Assembly: GCA_019359545.1 (NCBI GenBank)
Contig: JAHHHB010000020.1
Span: 21,118 to 85,117, forward strand
Reading direction: 5' to 3'
From: Desmonostoc geniculatum HA4340-LM1
GTDB taxonomy: Bacteria > Cyanobacteriota > Cyanobacteriia > Cyanobacteriales > Nostocaceae
Length of the DNA: 64,000 nucleotides
The position numbers were made by a program, and so were the translations under genes. The notes under the pieces were generated by a model. It was not told the DNA's origin. It did not search any database and saw nothing but the letters and a program-made list of their open reading frames with translations. Below, in pieces: positions 52,937 through 62,148 of this stretch. Every line of letters begins with the position of its first letter. The stretch's first letter is position 1.

Positions 52937-54184
52937 TTAGAACGTATACCACTCTGGGGTCAGCTTATCTGCATCGCTGATCGGAGTCTCAACGGCTGTT
53001 GTGTCATTGATAGTCCAAATGTTGTCTGCACCTGCTGTCTGATCGCGCCAGTAGATATCGGTCTTGCCATCACCGTTATAATCGCCAAGGGATGGGGTTA
53101 GAGATGCGCTATTGCTAGGTAAGAAGGCTTCAGTTGCAACTGTTGTGCCATCCATTAACCAAGCAGTGTTGGCACCCGTTGTTCCATTGTGCCAGAAGAT
53201 GTCGGTCTTACCATCGCCGTTGAAATCACCAATTTTAGAAGTCCAGGATGAGTCAAGTGTTCCCAAAGCACCTTCTGTAACTAAGATGCCTCTCATTGCC
53301 CAAACCTTGTTCTCACCTGTTTGAGTGTTTCTCCACAGCAAGTCGGTGCTCAGGTCGCCGTTGAAATCGCCAACACTTGCAGTCCAGGCTGCGTCTTGTG
53401 ATTGCAGGCTAAACTCACTCTTTTGGGCGCCATCCATAAACCAAACGCTGTTATCGCCAGTTGTCTGATTCCGCCAGAAGATGTCACTCTTACCGTTGCC
53501 GTCAAAATCAACGATGGTAGCAGTTAGGGCTGGGTCAGTGGTGTCTAAAACAGTTGCATTCAGAACTGTTGTGCCATCCATTTCCCAAATAGCATTCTCG
53601 CCGATTTGACTATTGTGCCAGAAGATATCAGTTTTGCGATCGCCGTTGAAATCGCCAATACTTGGAGTCCATGCTGTGTCAACGCTGGTTAGAGAAGCCG
53701 CATTAGCAACTCTAGTTCCATCCATTAACACAATGCTGTTCTCACCGGTTGTCCTATTGCGTAATAAGAAGTCAGTTTTGCCATCATTGTTGAAATCAGC
53801 AATTTTGTAATCATAAGCCGATAGGTCAAAATTACCCAAAGAACCCTGTTCGATAACTCTAGTTCCATCCATCAGGCGAACGATAATTTCACCAGTTTGG
53901 GTGTTGACCCAAAGTTTGTCCGTTTTACCATCAGCGTTGAAATCAGGAACAATAGCCGCACTGGTTAAGTACGGATTAGGATTGGGATTTGCTGACAATA
54001 TGGCAGATGCTTGTGATTGTGAGGAACTCTTACTGACAAAAGTTGAACCAGAATTTAGAGAATTTGAATTATCAAGTGCAGATGCTAATGCTTGCGATTT
54101 TTGGAAAGATTCTGATGCCCATTGAGATGTATTCAAAGACAAGTTTGAGGAGTTTTTACTTCCAAACATGGTGTTTTTTATCAT
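52937..54184 (-). CDS. FG-GAP/VCBS repeat protein
   Basis: A 415-residue protein built of seven repeats of about 48 residues, each with a calcium-binding loop such as DFNGDGKTDIFW followed by TGENSVWLMDGT-like strands. The seven loops are at VPDFNADGKTD, IADFNNDGKTD, IGDFNGDRKTD, IVDFDGNGKSD, VGDFNGDLSTD, IGDFNGDGKTD and LGDYNGDGKTD. The repeats make an integrin-like beta-propeller that is typically extracellular. The first 60 residues are Ser/Asn/Gln-rich with no classical signal peptide, so the export route is unclear. Adhesion or carbohydrate binding is possible; no enzyme domain is seen. Confidence 0.88.
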   Translation of the reverse strand: MIKNTMFGSKNSSNLSLNTSQWASESFQKSQALASALDNSNSLNSGSTFVSKSSSQSQASAILSANPNPNPYLTSAAIVPDFNADGKTDKLWVNTQTGEIIVRLMDGTRVIEQGSLGNFDLSAYDYKIADFNNDGKTDFLLRNRTTGENSIVLMDGTRVANAASLTSVDTAWTPSIGDFNGDRKTDIFWHNSQIGENAIWEMDGTTVLNATVLDTTDPALTATIVDFDGNGKSDIFWRNQTTGDNSVWFMDGAQKSEFSLQSQDAAWTASVGDFNGDLSTDLLWRNTQTGENKVWAMRGILVTEGALGTLDSSWTSKIGDFNGDGKTDIFWHNGTTGANTAWLMDGTTVATEAFLPSNSASLTPSLGDYNGDGKTDIYWRDQTAGADNIWTINDTTAVETPISDADKLTPEWYTF

Positions 54185-54873
54185 TAGTTGTTATCTATTT
54201 TTAGTTTTTTTGATTAATACCTTTCTGTAATCAAATAACATTTATGCTGGTTTTCAGATTTCTTTATAACTATTTTTTTTTGCTTAATGTCAGTCTTTGA
54301 ACACAAAATTGTATTTGTTTTAAATCATTTATTAAAAAACTTCAAGTCCTATGTAAACAATTAGAAAATCAATTTTGTATGTGATGATTTGTAGATAAAA
54401 GTATGTGGAGTTTTGCTAATAATTCACGAACCAGAAGTCAAAATTCCGAATAATTGTCAAATTAAGTCTGGGTATGGCTGCTTGATTTTTTGGCTGATTA
54501 AGCTTGGGTATCAAAATCTTCTCAATTCTGAATACTTAGATGTATTTCTGTTTTATCAAACAGAATTCAGGAGTCAGGAGTCAGAATTCAGCATGAATTT
54601 TGTGCGACACAACGACTGACTCAGTGCATCGGTGGTGGATGAATCCAGGGGTTTAAGACCCCCACTAAATCTGCATATTTAGTGGTGCAACAATTCAGTG
54701 GTGAGTCCCAATCCCCCACTGATTCATTCTGACTTCTGAATTCTGACTTCTGAATTCTTCTTCAAAACTTTGGCTAAAATAACTAAGATTAGCAACTACT
54801 GAGAAGCATCATCTGTGCATCCTCTGGTTGTCAAAAGTGTAAAATAACACGATACTTTACAAATACATCAACT
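54185..54873. other. Intergenic region with STRR and stem-forming segments
   Basis: About 690 bp. Near 54560-54590 and 54720-54757 occur CAGAATTCAGGAGTCAGGAG and TTCTGACTTCTGAATTC heptamers, complementary to each other. Between them, CCCCCACTAAATCTGC and TTTAGTGGTG (about 54660-54690) form a partial stem. The stretch 54185-54410 is AT-rich and unassigned. An open frame at 54413-54619 spans repeats; I do not call it a gene. Confidence 0.5.
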
Positions 54874-56184
54874 ATGCAAACAGAATATCGGCAGCGTCGT
54901 GAGCAGTTAATGGCAAAAATTGGTAATGGTACAGCCATTTTTCGCAGTGCGCCAATGGCAGTGATGCACAACGATGTTGAGTATGTTTATCGGCAAGATA
55001 GTGATTTTTTCTACTTGACTGGATTTAACGAACCACAGGCTGTTGCAGTGTTAGCGCCCCATCATGCAGAACATCGGTTTGTGTTGTTTGTTCAACCCAA
55101 GGATCGGGAAAAGGAAGTATGGAGTGGTTATCGCTGTGGGGTAGATGCAGCGAAGGAAATTTATGGTGCTGATGAAGCGTACCCAATTAGGGAGTTAGAT
55201 GAAAAGTTACCGCAGTATTTGGAAAAAGCCGATCGCATTTACTATCACTTAGGACGCGATCGCGCTTTTAATGACACAATCTTGGGACATTACCAACGAT
55301 TACTCCAAACTTACCCCAAACGCGGTACAGGACCGATCGCCATTGAAGATACCGGGACTGCGATCCACAGCATGAGGCTAATCAAAAGTGAAGCTGAGTT
55401 GGAGTTGATGCGCCAAGCAGCAGCGATCGCAACTGTTGCACACAATCACGCCCAAGAAATCGCTGCACCCGGACGTTATGAGTATGAAATTCAGGCGGAG
55501 ATGGAACGCATCTTTCGAGTGCGGGGTGGAATCGGCCCGGCTTATCCTTCCATTGTGGCTTCCGGTGTGAATGCGTGCGTGTTGCATTACATTGAAAATA
55601 ATCGGCAAATGCAGGATGGAGAATTACTGCTAATTGATGCCGGTTGTGCTTATGGTTATTACAATTCCGATATCACCCGCACATTTCCAGTGGGAGGGAA
55701 ATTTACAGCAGAACAAAAGACGTTGTATGAACTTGTTTTAGAGGCACAAAAACAAGCGATCGCCCAAGTGCAACCAGGTAATTCCTTCAAATCTGTTCAT
55801 GATACAGCAGTGCGCGTCTTAACTGAAGGTTTAGTTGAACTTGGCATTCTCAAAGGCGAAGTTGACAAATTAATAGAAGAAGAGAAATATAAACCATATT
55901 ATATGCACCGTACCAGCCATTGGTTAGGTTTGGATGTCCATGATGTGGGAGTTTACCAGCACGGTGAAGATAAACCGCAGATTTTACAACCAGGTCAAAT
56001 TTTGACAGTGGAACCAGGACTTTATATTGTGCCAGATACCAAATTAGCAGAAGACCAACCAGAAACTCACCCGCGATGGATTGGCATTGGTATTCGTATT
56101 GAAGATGATGTGTTAGTTACACCTAATGGACATGAAGTGTTAACTGCGGGAGCTCCCAAAGCAGTGGATGAACTAGAACGATAA
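54874..56184 (+). CDS. pepP: Xaa-Pro aminopeptidase (M24B)
   Basis: A 436-residue dinuclear metallopeptidase that removes N-terminal residues before proline. The N-terminal non-catalytic domain (about residues 1-170) has YRQDSDFFYLTGFNEPQAV; the pita-bread domain carries the metal ligands in LLIDAGCAYGYYNSDITRTF (two Asp), HRTSHWLGLDVHDVG (His), VEPGLYI (Glu) and a final IRIEDD (Glu). All ligands are present. It stands alone with AT-rich DNA upstream. Confidence 0.93.
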   Translation: MQTEYRQRREQLMAKIGNGTAIFRSAPMAVMHNDVEYVYRQDSDFFYLTGFNEPQAVAVLAPHHAEHRFVLFVQPKDREKEVWSGYRCGVDAAKEIYGADEAYPIRELDEKLPQYLEKADRIYYHLGRDRAFNDTILGHYQRLLQTYPKRGTGPIAIEDTGTAIHSMRLIKSEAELELMRQAAAIATVAHNHAQEIAAPGRYEYEIQAEMERIFRVRGGIGPAYPSIVASGVNACVLHYIENNRQMQDGELLLIDAGCAYGYYNSDITRTFPVGGKFTAEQKTLYELVLEAQKQAIAQVQPGNSFKSVHDTAVRVLTEGLVELGILKGEVDKLIEEEKYKPYYMHRTSHWLGLDVHDVGVYQHGEDKPQILQPGQILTVEPGLYIVPDTKLAEDQPETHPRWIGIGIRIEDDVLVTPNGHEVLTAGAPKAVDELER

Positions 56185-56387
56185 AAAAGCAATCAGACAA
56201 TTTTGGATTTTAGATTTTAGATTTTAGATTGACTGAACAAGGCAAATTCTACCTTGTGAATCGTGACCACAAAAAAATGAGTGGATAATTGTGGGCGTTA
56301 CACCACATATCCACTCTTAACTTACTGGATTAAACTCATCAAAAAAAGCGCCAGAAAGTAACTAAAACTTCGCAAAGTTTTAATTAA

Positions 56388-56582
56388 TTAACGCGACTCA
56401 GTTCCTTGATTGGGGCTGCCTTGTACAGTATCATTTTCTGGTGCTTCTGGCGTAGCAGTGGTTTTAGCATCACTTTTCTCAGCATCGCCAGTTTTGCGGG
56501 TAGCTTCGTCAATGGGGGTTTGGTAGCCACCAGAAGAAGTGGGCGTAGTACCTTCCTGACTAGGTTTTTGTTGTTCAGCCAT
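56388..56582 (-). CDS. Small hydrophilic, probably disordered protein
   Basis: A 64-residue protein rich in Thr, Ser, Pro, Glu and Gly with no hydrophobic core. It starts MAEQQKPSQEGTTPTSSGGY; an upstream codon at 56612 would add ten residues. I do not recognise a family. The absence of hydrophobic stretches and of Cys suggests an intrinsically disordered protein. A weak hairpin (GAGTGGATAATTGTGGGCG with its partial complement, about 56278-56318) lies downstream and could end transcription. Coding status is probable, not certain. Confidence 0.5.
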   Translation of the reverse strand: MAEQQKPSQEGTTPTSSGGYQTPIDEATRKTGDAEKSDAKTTATPEAPENDTVQGSPNQGTESR

Positions 56583-56853
56583 TATTAGATTCCTATTCAT
56601 TAGTCTTGGCATTATCTTAATGAAATTAGGGGTCTGAGTTTATCTATCTAGAATATAGTTATGGCTGATTTCCCCTCTATCGAAAGTATTATTTAGTACT
56701 AATTATCTATAATATCCCTATTTTATTGCGTTAAACAACTCGCCCTCACATCGAAAATGCTGATTCCCTATTTCCTAAATGCTAGTGATTTGAGTGTGTC
56801 TGACTCAATAATATGCTGTGATGATTCTCATAGAAACTACCAAACTATAATTA

Positions 56854-57366
56854 ATGAATCAAAGTAATGTATCCTTACCATCTGGGTGTGTGCTTCGCAA
56901 GGCAACTTCTGGGGATCAGTGGTCGATTCGATTGCTGGTGTTTTCAGCCAAACTCGACCCAACCCAATTAGATTGGCAGCAATTTTGGGTAATTGAATGC
57001 GATGCCCACGGCGGGCAAAGCCTACGCCATCTGGTAGCTTGTGGACAGCTACGTAATTTTTCAGGGGCGCAAGAACTTGGTAGTTTAGTCGTTGCATCAG
57101 CTTGGAGAGGTCGCGGTTTGGGTACTTTACTAACCCAGCATTTGATTAACGCAGCAACGCAACCACTTTATCTTGAATGTTTGGGTCAGCGATTGACCGA
57201 GTTTTACAGTCGCTTTGGTTTTGTGCCGATATCTCTTGCAGACCTACCAGAATTTCCCAAAACAAAAGTCTCGTCTACACTCAAGGATAAATTTAAATTC
57301 TCACAATTAGCTAAAAAGCTACTCAGAGTTCCTGTGGTATTTATGGAGTATCGTCCTACTTCCTAA
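56854..57366 (+). CDS. GNAT-family N-acetyltransferase
   Basis: A 170-residue GNAT acetyltransferase. The acetyl-CoA site is VVASAWRGRGLGTLLTQHLI (pattern R-G-x-G-x-G/L), preceded by AQELGSLVV, and followed by LYLECLGQRLTEFYSRFGF, the motif B region. The substrate is unknown. A dispersed-repeat-like stretch (CCCACGGCGGGCAAAGCCTA near 57006) lies inside the reading frame, encoding D-A-H-G-G-Q-S-L-R, and may be an in-frame repeat insertion in the protein. Confidence 0.83.
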   Translation: MNQSNVSLPSGCVLRKATSGDQWSIRLLVFSAKLDPTQLDWQQFWVIECDAHGGQSLRHLVACGQLRNFSGAQELGSLVVASAWRGRGLGTLLTQHLINAATQPLYLECLGQRLTEFYSRFGFVPISLADLPEFPKTKVSSTLKDKFKFSQLAKKLLRVPVVFMEYRPTS

Positions 57367-57445
57367 TTAAGATATACACAACAAAGTTTGATATAAGCTG
57401 TTTCCACCTCTTTACTCCCCATTCCCCACTCCCCACTCCCCATTT

Positions 57446-58063
57446 TCAAATTCCAGGTTTAGTAAAAATCGTTAGCAACACAGGCCCCAATAAATAATGG
57501 TGACCCAAACACAATAACCCAGCAGAGGAACCTAGAACCTGGCGTTGATTAGGGCTGTAAAGTCGAATTCCACGGGGAGAAATTGGCAATAGTTGAGGTT
57601 CTGTCTCTTTTTTGGAAGTAATGTCAACCAAAAAAAAGCATCCACCTGGAGAAAGTACCCGTGCTATCTCACTAAACACCTGTTGAGGTTCCAAATAATG
57701 CAAAAAGCTGATAGTGCTGAAAACAGCATCAAACTGACCATCAGCAAAAGGAAGAGACTCAGCTTTGCCCTCAACATAAATCAAGCGTGGATGGTGGCGG
57801 TTGCTCAGTCTTGCCATCCGCAACATATTAGCAGATAAATCTAATCCGGTGCCTTGCAGGGCGGGAAACTCAGTAGCAAGGCGCTCAAGTAAGCGTCCAG
57901 TACCGCACCCTATATCAAGTACATTTGCTCGCTCTGGTAAATTGATGTACTCTAGCAATCGTTTGTGGATGGCTCGATAAAACACTGAAGGAAACAGCCA
58001 ATCGTAGCTTGGTGCCCAGTGATCGAAAAGGAACTTTTTGTTATTAAGAAAGTCATAGGTCAT
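57446..58063 (-). CDS. Class I SAM-dependent methyltransferase
   Basis: A 205-residue methyltransferase of the UbiE/COQ5-like type. Motif I is NVLDIGCGTGRLLERLA; motif II includes FDAVFSTISFLHYLEP; and VLSPGGCFFLVDI is motif III. The N-terminal FDHWAPSYDWLFPS is the common lipid/quinone methyltransferase pattern. The substrate cannot be told. ATG 58063 (MTYDFL) is used rather than 58075. It is convergent with the GNAT gene, separated by a C-rich STRR. Confidence 0.85.
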   Translation of the reverse strand: MTYDFLNNKKFLFDHWAPSYDWLFPSVFYRAIHKRLLEYINLPERANVLDIGCGTGRLLERLATEFPALQGTGLDLSANMLRMARLSNRHHPRLIYVEGKAESLPFADGQFDAVFSTISFLHYLEPQQVFSEIARVLSPGGCFFLVDITSKKETEPQLLPISPRGIRLYSPNQRQVLGSSAGLLCLGHHYLLGPVLLTIFTKPGI

Positions 58064-58075
58064 TAGTTTTCGCAC

Positions 58076-58563
58076 TTTCCCTGAAGCTCAATGCTTTTTT
58101 AGGGTAAGTAACCGCGCCTCCTTTGAAGTTGGTTAACTATCAGTTTTGCAGTCCGGCAATATCTAGCCTAACGTTTGACAAAATACTTATCCCTCTTTTG
58201 TCAGAGTGGGAAAATCCAATCGCCCAAATGCTTACAGGGCTTTAATTTCCACTTTTATCTATAAATTTCAGTTTCTGTTAGAAAATAAAGCCTCAAACCT
58301 TGATGAAATCAAAGTCTCAGAATCAGGCTGAGATTATTGTTTTCCGAGAGTGACAAAAGAGGGTTATGCTCACCTTGGCAAATTATCCGGAATTTTGGTA
58401 CTTGAATGTGTAGTTAGCAGTGTTGCTAGAGACTCTAGCGATCTCTGTAGAAAACTAAAAAACGAGCGATCGCTGCATAAAACTATTAAACCCGACCGTG
58501 TATATTCATAGAGCTTCAAATACAACAAACCCAGTCTATTTTAAATTATTAAGGAGAGTAATT
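58076..58563. other. Intergenic region upstream of the Mo-nitrogenase-domain gene
   Basis: About 490 bp containing the promoters for the methyltransferase (minus) and the small gene at 58564. The only clear signals are AAGGAGAG at 58551-58558 and a GCGATCGC HIP1 site. I see no gene in an open frame starting at 58498, which lacks similarity before 58564. Confidence 0.45.
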
Positions 58564-58851
58564 ATGTCAAGCTTTATTCAAATCCGGTTACACAAAGATC
58601 TACTGCACCCAGTCCGCGAGTGGTTGGAAGCCGTAGAAATTCATAACTCCAAATTGGCTCATTTCCTTTGCAAAGCTATTCCTGCTCAATGTCCGTTTGA
58701 ACGAGATATTACTCTGTTTGGTCGCAAGCTATTTCACATTCCACCAATGTGTAAATTAAATCCTCTGTACGAAGAAGTCGTTGGATTGCGTTTTAGAGCG
58801 CTTTGTTATCTTGCCGATGAATGCGGTGAAGATGTCACAGCGTATTGCTAA
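58564..58851 (+). CDS. Mo-dependent nitrogenase C-terminal-domain protein
   Basis: A 95-residue cyanobacterial protein of the Mo-nitro_C family (named from a C-terminal domain of nitrogenase-linked proteins). The pattern includes KAIPAQCPFERDITLFGRK, IPPMCKLNPLYEEVVGLRF and CYLADECGEDVT. Cys residues recur (Cys44, Cys53, Cys67, Cys83, Cys88, Cys95 approximately). ATG 58564 follows AAGGAGAG by 5 bases, fixing the start. No nif genes are nearby. Its function is not established. Confidence 0.85.
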   Translation: MSSFIQIRLHKDLLHPVREWLEAVEIHNSKLAHFLCKAIPAQCPFERDITLFGRKLFHIPPMCKLNPLYEEVVGLRFRALCYLADECGEDVTAYC

Positions 58852-59044
58852 TAGTCAGTTGCATCGTTCTTAGATCGAGCAGCCATCGGTAATTGCAGAC
58901 TTACGGTTGTTACTTATTCAGATTTATACTAAGCTAGCGTACACCTAATTAGATGTCTGGCTATTTAGTAGCTGACACCTCGAAGACAGTGTTTCTAGAC
59001 CGTATTGTTGCTTACCGTACCCTGCTGAAATCATTAACATCATC

Positions 59045-59719
59045 ATGACGCACATCTTACTGATTGAAGATGAAGTCAAACTGGCACGATTTATTGAATC
59101 GGAGTTGAATTATGAAGGTTATCAAGTTAGCATTGCCTACGATGGATTAACTGCACTTACCGCAGCACGGGAGTTGCATCTGGATTTAGTGATTTTAGAT
59201 TGGATAATGCCTGGTTTGTCAGGGTTGGAAATTTGCCGCCGTCTGCGAAGTATTACTAATGAAGTGCCAATAATCTTATTAACCGTCAAAGATGAAGTGA
59301 GCGATCGCATTACAGTCTTAGACGCTGGTGCTGATGATTACCTAGTTAAACCCTTCACCATTGATGAATTATTAGCCAGAGTCCGTATTCACCTGCGAAA
59401 AACACATCAAGCAGACACCGCAGATATTTTAGAATTTGAAGACCTGAGTTTAAATCGTCGCACACGCCAAGTGTACCGATGTCAACGGTTAATTGAATTA
59501 ACAGCTAAGGAATTTGATTTACTGGAATATTTCCTTATTCATCCGCGACAAGTAATTACATGCGATCGCATTTTACAGCAAGTCTGGGGTTACAACTTCA
59601 TCAAAGATGCCAACATCATCGAGCCGTACATCCGTTACCTGCGGCTGAAACTTGAAGCCAATAATGAAAAGTGCCTTATTCAAACCGTTAGCGGTATCGG
59701 TTACACATTGGGTGGCTAG
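59045..59719 (+). CDS. OmpR-family response regulator (RppA-like)
   Basis: A 224-residue two-component regulator. The receiver has IEDEVKL, phospho-acceptor Asp52 in LVILDWIMPGLSG and Lys102 in DYLVKPF; the C-terminal winged helix carries LTAKEFDLLEYFLIHPRQVI and the wing YIRYLRLKLE-VSGIGYTLG. Both parts look intact. No histidine kinase gene adjoins it, so it is an orphan here. The upstream gap 58852-59044 is AT-rich. Confidence 0.9.
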   Translation: MTHILLIEDEVKLARFIESELNYEGYQVSIAYDGLTALTAARELHLDLVILDWIMPGLSGLEICRRLRSITNEVPIILLTVKDEVSDRITVLDAGADDYLVKPFTIDELLARVRIHLRKTHQADTADILEFEDLSLNRRTRQVYRCQRLIELTAKEFDLLEYFLIHPRQVITCDRILQQVWGYNFIKDANIIEPYIRYLRLKLEANNEKCLIQTVSGIGYTLGG

Positions 59720-59971
59720 TGGGCATGGGGCAAAACAGTTGTGAGTTCCGAGTTCTGAGTTCTGAGTAAAAAAGCGAGATTCCCCACTCAGCACTCCTTG
59801 ACTTCCTCATCTTCCCCACTCCCTACTACCAGCCTAAATAACGTTAAAATCCCAAATTTTTCAATCTTAGGAGAATTTGGGGTTTTTGGCAATCTCAGCA
59901 ACAACTCATGCAACTCAGAGTTAATTATATTAGGATGCACAAAGCTGTCATCATCCAAAATATAAAATAGC

Positions 59972-60940
59972 ATGACTTATTTAGAAACAGCGGCGCAATT
60001 TTACCGCGAAGTTGCCCAAACCCCAGAAGTTGGACTTTGTTGTGTGCAAAGTACACCCCTGCAACTACCAGGATTAAAAATTCCTTTGCCAATGCAGGAA
60101 ATGAACTATGGTTGTGGTACTACTGTTCACCCGACTGAACTAGGAAACCAACCTACTGTTCTGTATGTTGGTGTTGGCGGTGCCTTAGAAGCCTTGCAAT
60201 TCGCATATTTTTCCCGCTATGCAGGTGCTGTAATTGCTATTGAACCAGTTGCAGCTATGCGAGAAGCCGCAGCACGCAACCTAGAAATTGCTGCTCAAGA
60301 GAACTCGTGGTTTGACACCAGTTTTGTAGAAATCAGGGAAGGCGATGCTTTTAACTTACCTGTTGCTGATGCTAGCGTCGATATCGTGGCACAAAATTGT
60401 CTTTTCAACATCTTTGAACCAGAAGATTTAACTCGTGCTTTAAAAGAAGCGCATCGGGTATTAAAACCAGGTGGACGTTTGCAGATGAGCGATCCAATTG
60501 CTACTCGTTCAATTCCAGTACATCTGCAACAAGATGAGCGACTCAGAGCCATGTGTTTATCAGGGGCACTCACCTATGAACAGTATACTGAACGGATTAT
60601 AAATGCTGGCTTTGGTCAAGTTGAAATTCGTGCCCGTCGTCCTTACCGTCTACTAGATTCCCAGACTTATAATTTAGAAGAAAACCTACTTTTAGAAAGT
60701 CTGGATTCTGTTTGTTTTAAGGTTGCTATTCCAGAAGATGGTGCTTGTATTTTCACAGGTAAAACAGCCATTTATGCAGGTTTTGAACCTTTCTTCGATG
60801 ATTCAGCAGGTCATCTACTTCAGCGGGGTATTCCCGCAGCCGTGTGTGATAAAACCGCTGCTAAACTTGTAGCTATAAAGCCAGCAGAAATAATTGTTAC
60901 CGATTCAACCTGGCATTATAGTGGTGGTGGTTGTTGTTAA
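59972..60940 (+). CDS. arsM: Arsenite methyltransferase, arsenosugar pathway type
   Basis: ArsM methylates arsenite with SAM. The 322-residue protein has an N-terminal Cys pair (Cys23-Cys24 in GLCCVQS), the fold start LYVGVGGALEALQFAYF (SAM site), NYGCGTTVHP (Cys48), a substrate-site QNCLFNIFEPEDL (NCxxN) and MCLSGALTYEQY (C-x-x-G-A). It ends GGGCC. The downstream genes for a PiT transporter and ArsS give the arsenosugar-cluster context. The Cys positions fit the family's arsenic-binding triad, though the exact ligands need alignment. Confidence 0.9.
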   Translation: MTYLETAAQFYREVAQTPEVGLCCVQSTPLQLPGLKIPLPMQEMNYGCGTTVHPTELGNQPTVLYVGVGGALEALQFAYFSRYAGAVIAIEPVAAMREAAARNLEIAAQENSWFDTSFVEIREGDAFNLPVADASVDIVAQNCLFNIFEPEDLTRALKEAHRVLKPGGRLQMSDPIATRSIPVHLQQDERLRAMCLSGALTYEQYTERIINAGFGQVEIRARRPYRLLDSQTYNLEENLLLESLDSVCFKVAIPEDGACIFTGKTAIYAGFEPFFDDSAGHLLQRGIPAAVCDKTAAKLVAIKPAEIIVTDSTWHYSGGGCC

Positions 60941-60957
60941 TTTATTAATAAATAATT

Positions 60958-61133
60958 CAGATGTCAGGAGGAGGTAGTGCGGTCTTGGGGTCTCCCCAAG
61001 TAGAGCAACTGCCGTTCAGAATTCAGAATAATTCTGTACAACTGAAAAATGAATGTAATATTTTAATATTTGACTAATAGCATTCTGTTAGCGCAGCGGG
61101 GCGTAGCCCATTCTGGATTCTGACTTCTTATTT
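60958..61133. repeat. STRR fragments and small dispersed repeat between arsM and the transporter
   Basis: CAGAATTCAGAATAATTCTG near 61016 is a short palindrome of the TTCTGAATTC type. Further on GTTAGCGCAGCGGGGCGTAG (61088-61107) matches the small dispersed repeat family. The gap between arsM and the transporter is therefore repeat-filled. Confidence 0.65.
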
Positions 61134-61145
61134 AGAAATTCCCAA

Positions 61146-62105
61146 ATGTTGTTAATTAGTCTATTTTTAGCTACGCTTTTTTTAGCATATTCCAATGGCG
61201 CAAATGATAATTTTAAAGGTGTAGCAACGCTGTTTGGTAGCCGAACAAGCAGTTATCAAACAGCAATTTTGTGGTCAACTTTTACAACTTTTGCTGGTGC
61301 AGTAACTGCAACTTTCTCAGCAAATACACTAATTAAAAATTTTTCAGGAAAAGGACTAGTACCAAATGCGATCGCCAATGCACCAGAGTTTCATTTAGCA
61401 GTGGCGATCGCTGCTGGTTTAACTGTACTCCTAGCCACATTCATGGGGTTTCCTATTTCCACAACTCACAGTTTGATCGGTGCTATTGTTGGTGCTGGAT
61501 TAGTAGCGATCGGACTCCAACTTAATTTTGCAGCTTTACTAAGTTCCTTTCTTTTGCCTTTATTACTCAGTCCAATTATTGCTATTTTTTTAGGAGCATT
61601 AATTTACAGTTTATTTGATTATATCAATTCAAAGTCCAATGTAATAGTTAATGATAAAATAATTGATACTTGTCATTTTATCAGCGCTGGAATTGTGAGT
61701 TTTGCTAGAGGATTAAATTATACTCCCAAGATGGTATCACTCATTTTGATTATTGAGTATTTTTCGATTCAGGGAGGAATGATTACCATAGCGATCGCAA
61801 TGGCACTTGGCGGTTTACTCAACTCCCAAAAAGTTGCAATAACCATGAGTGAAAAAATTACCTCCATGAATCACACTCAAGGCTTTTCAGCAAATATAGT
61901 AACGGGAGTTCTCTTTATTACAGCTAATCAGTTTGGGCTTACACTTTCCATAACTCACTTTTCAGTCGGTTCTATTTTTGGAGTTGGATTGATTAGTAAA
62001 AAATCTAATGTGCGTATTTTATATCAAATACTAGTATCATGGATTTTAACTTTACCTACTGCCGCAATTATTAGTGGAATAACCTACAGATTATTACAGG
62101 GCTAG
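61146..62105 (+). CDS. PiT-family inorganic phosphate (arsenate?) transporter
   Basis: A 319-residue membrane permease of the PiT family. The signature GANDN appears in AYSNGANDNFKGVATLFGSR (N-terminal), and a second repeat has FPISTTHSLIGAIVGAG, with a third related segment ITHFSVGSIFGVG; about ten membrane helices. PiT proteins move phosphate (and arsenate) with protons or Na+. Its position between arsM and arsS suggests it serves arsenic handling: arsenate export or phosphate uptake, or transport of an organoarsenical. This is inference from context. It starts with ATG at 61146. Confidence 0.88.
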   Translation: MLLISLFLATLFLAYSNGANDNFKGVATLFGSRTSSYQTAILWSTFTTFAGAVTATFSANTLIKNFSGKGLVPNAIANAPEFHLAVAIAAGLTVLLATFMGFPISTTHSLIGAIVGAGLVAIGLQLNFAALLSSFLLPLLLSPIIAIFLGALIYSLFDYINSKSNVIVNDKIIDTCHFISAGIVSFARGLNYTPKMVSLILIIEYFSIQGGMITIAIAMALGGLLNSQKVAITMSEKITSMNHTQGFSANIVTGVLFITANQFGLTLSITHFSVGSIFGVGLISKKSNVRILYQILVSWILTLPTAAIISGITYRLLQG

Positions 62106-62148
62106 AAACATTGAATATATTTTAGTCAAATTACAGGAGAAATAAATA

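Noticed and set aside
54413..54619. 68-codon frame before pepP
   Set aside because: Its second half is STRR sequence and it has no family match.
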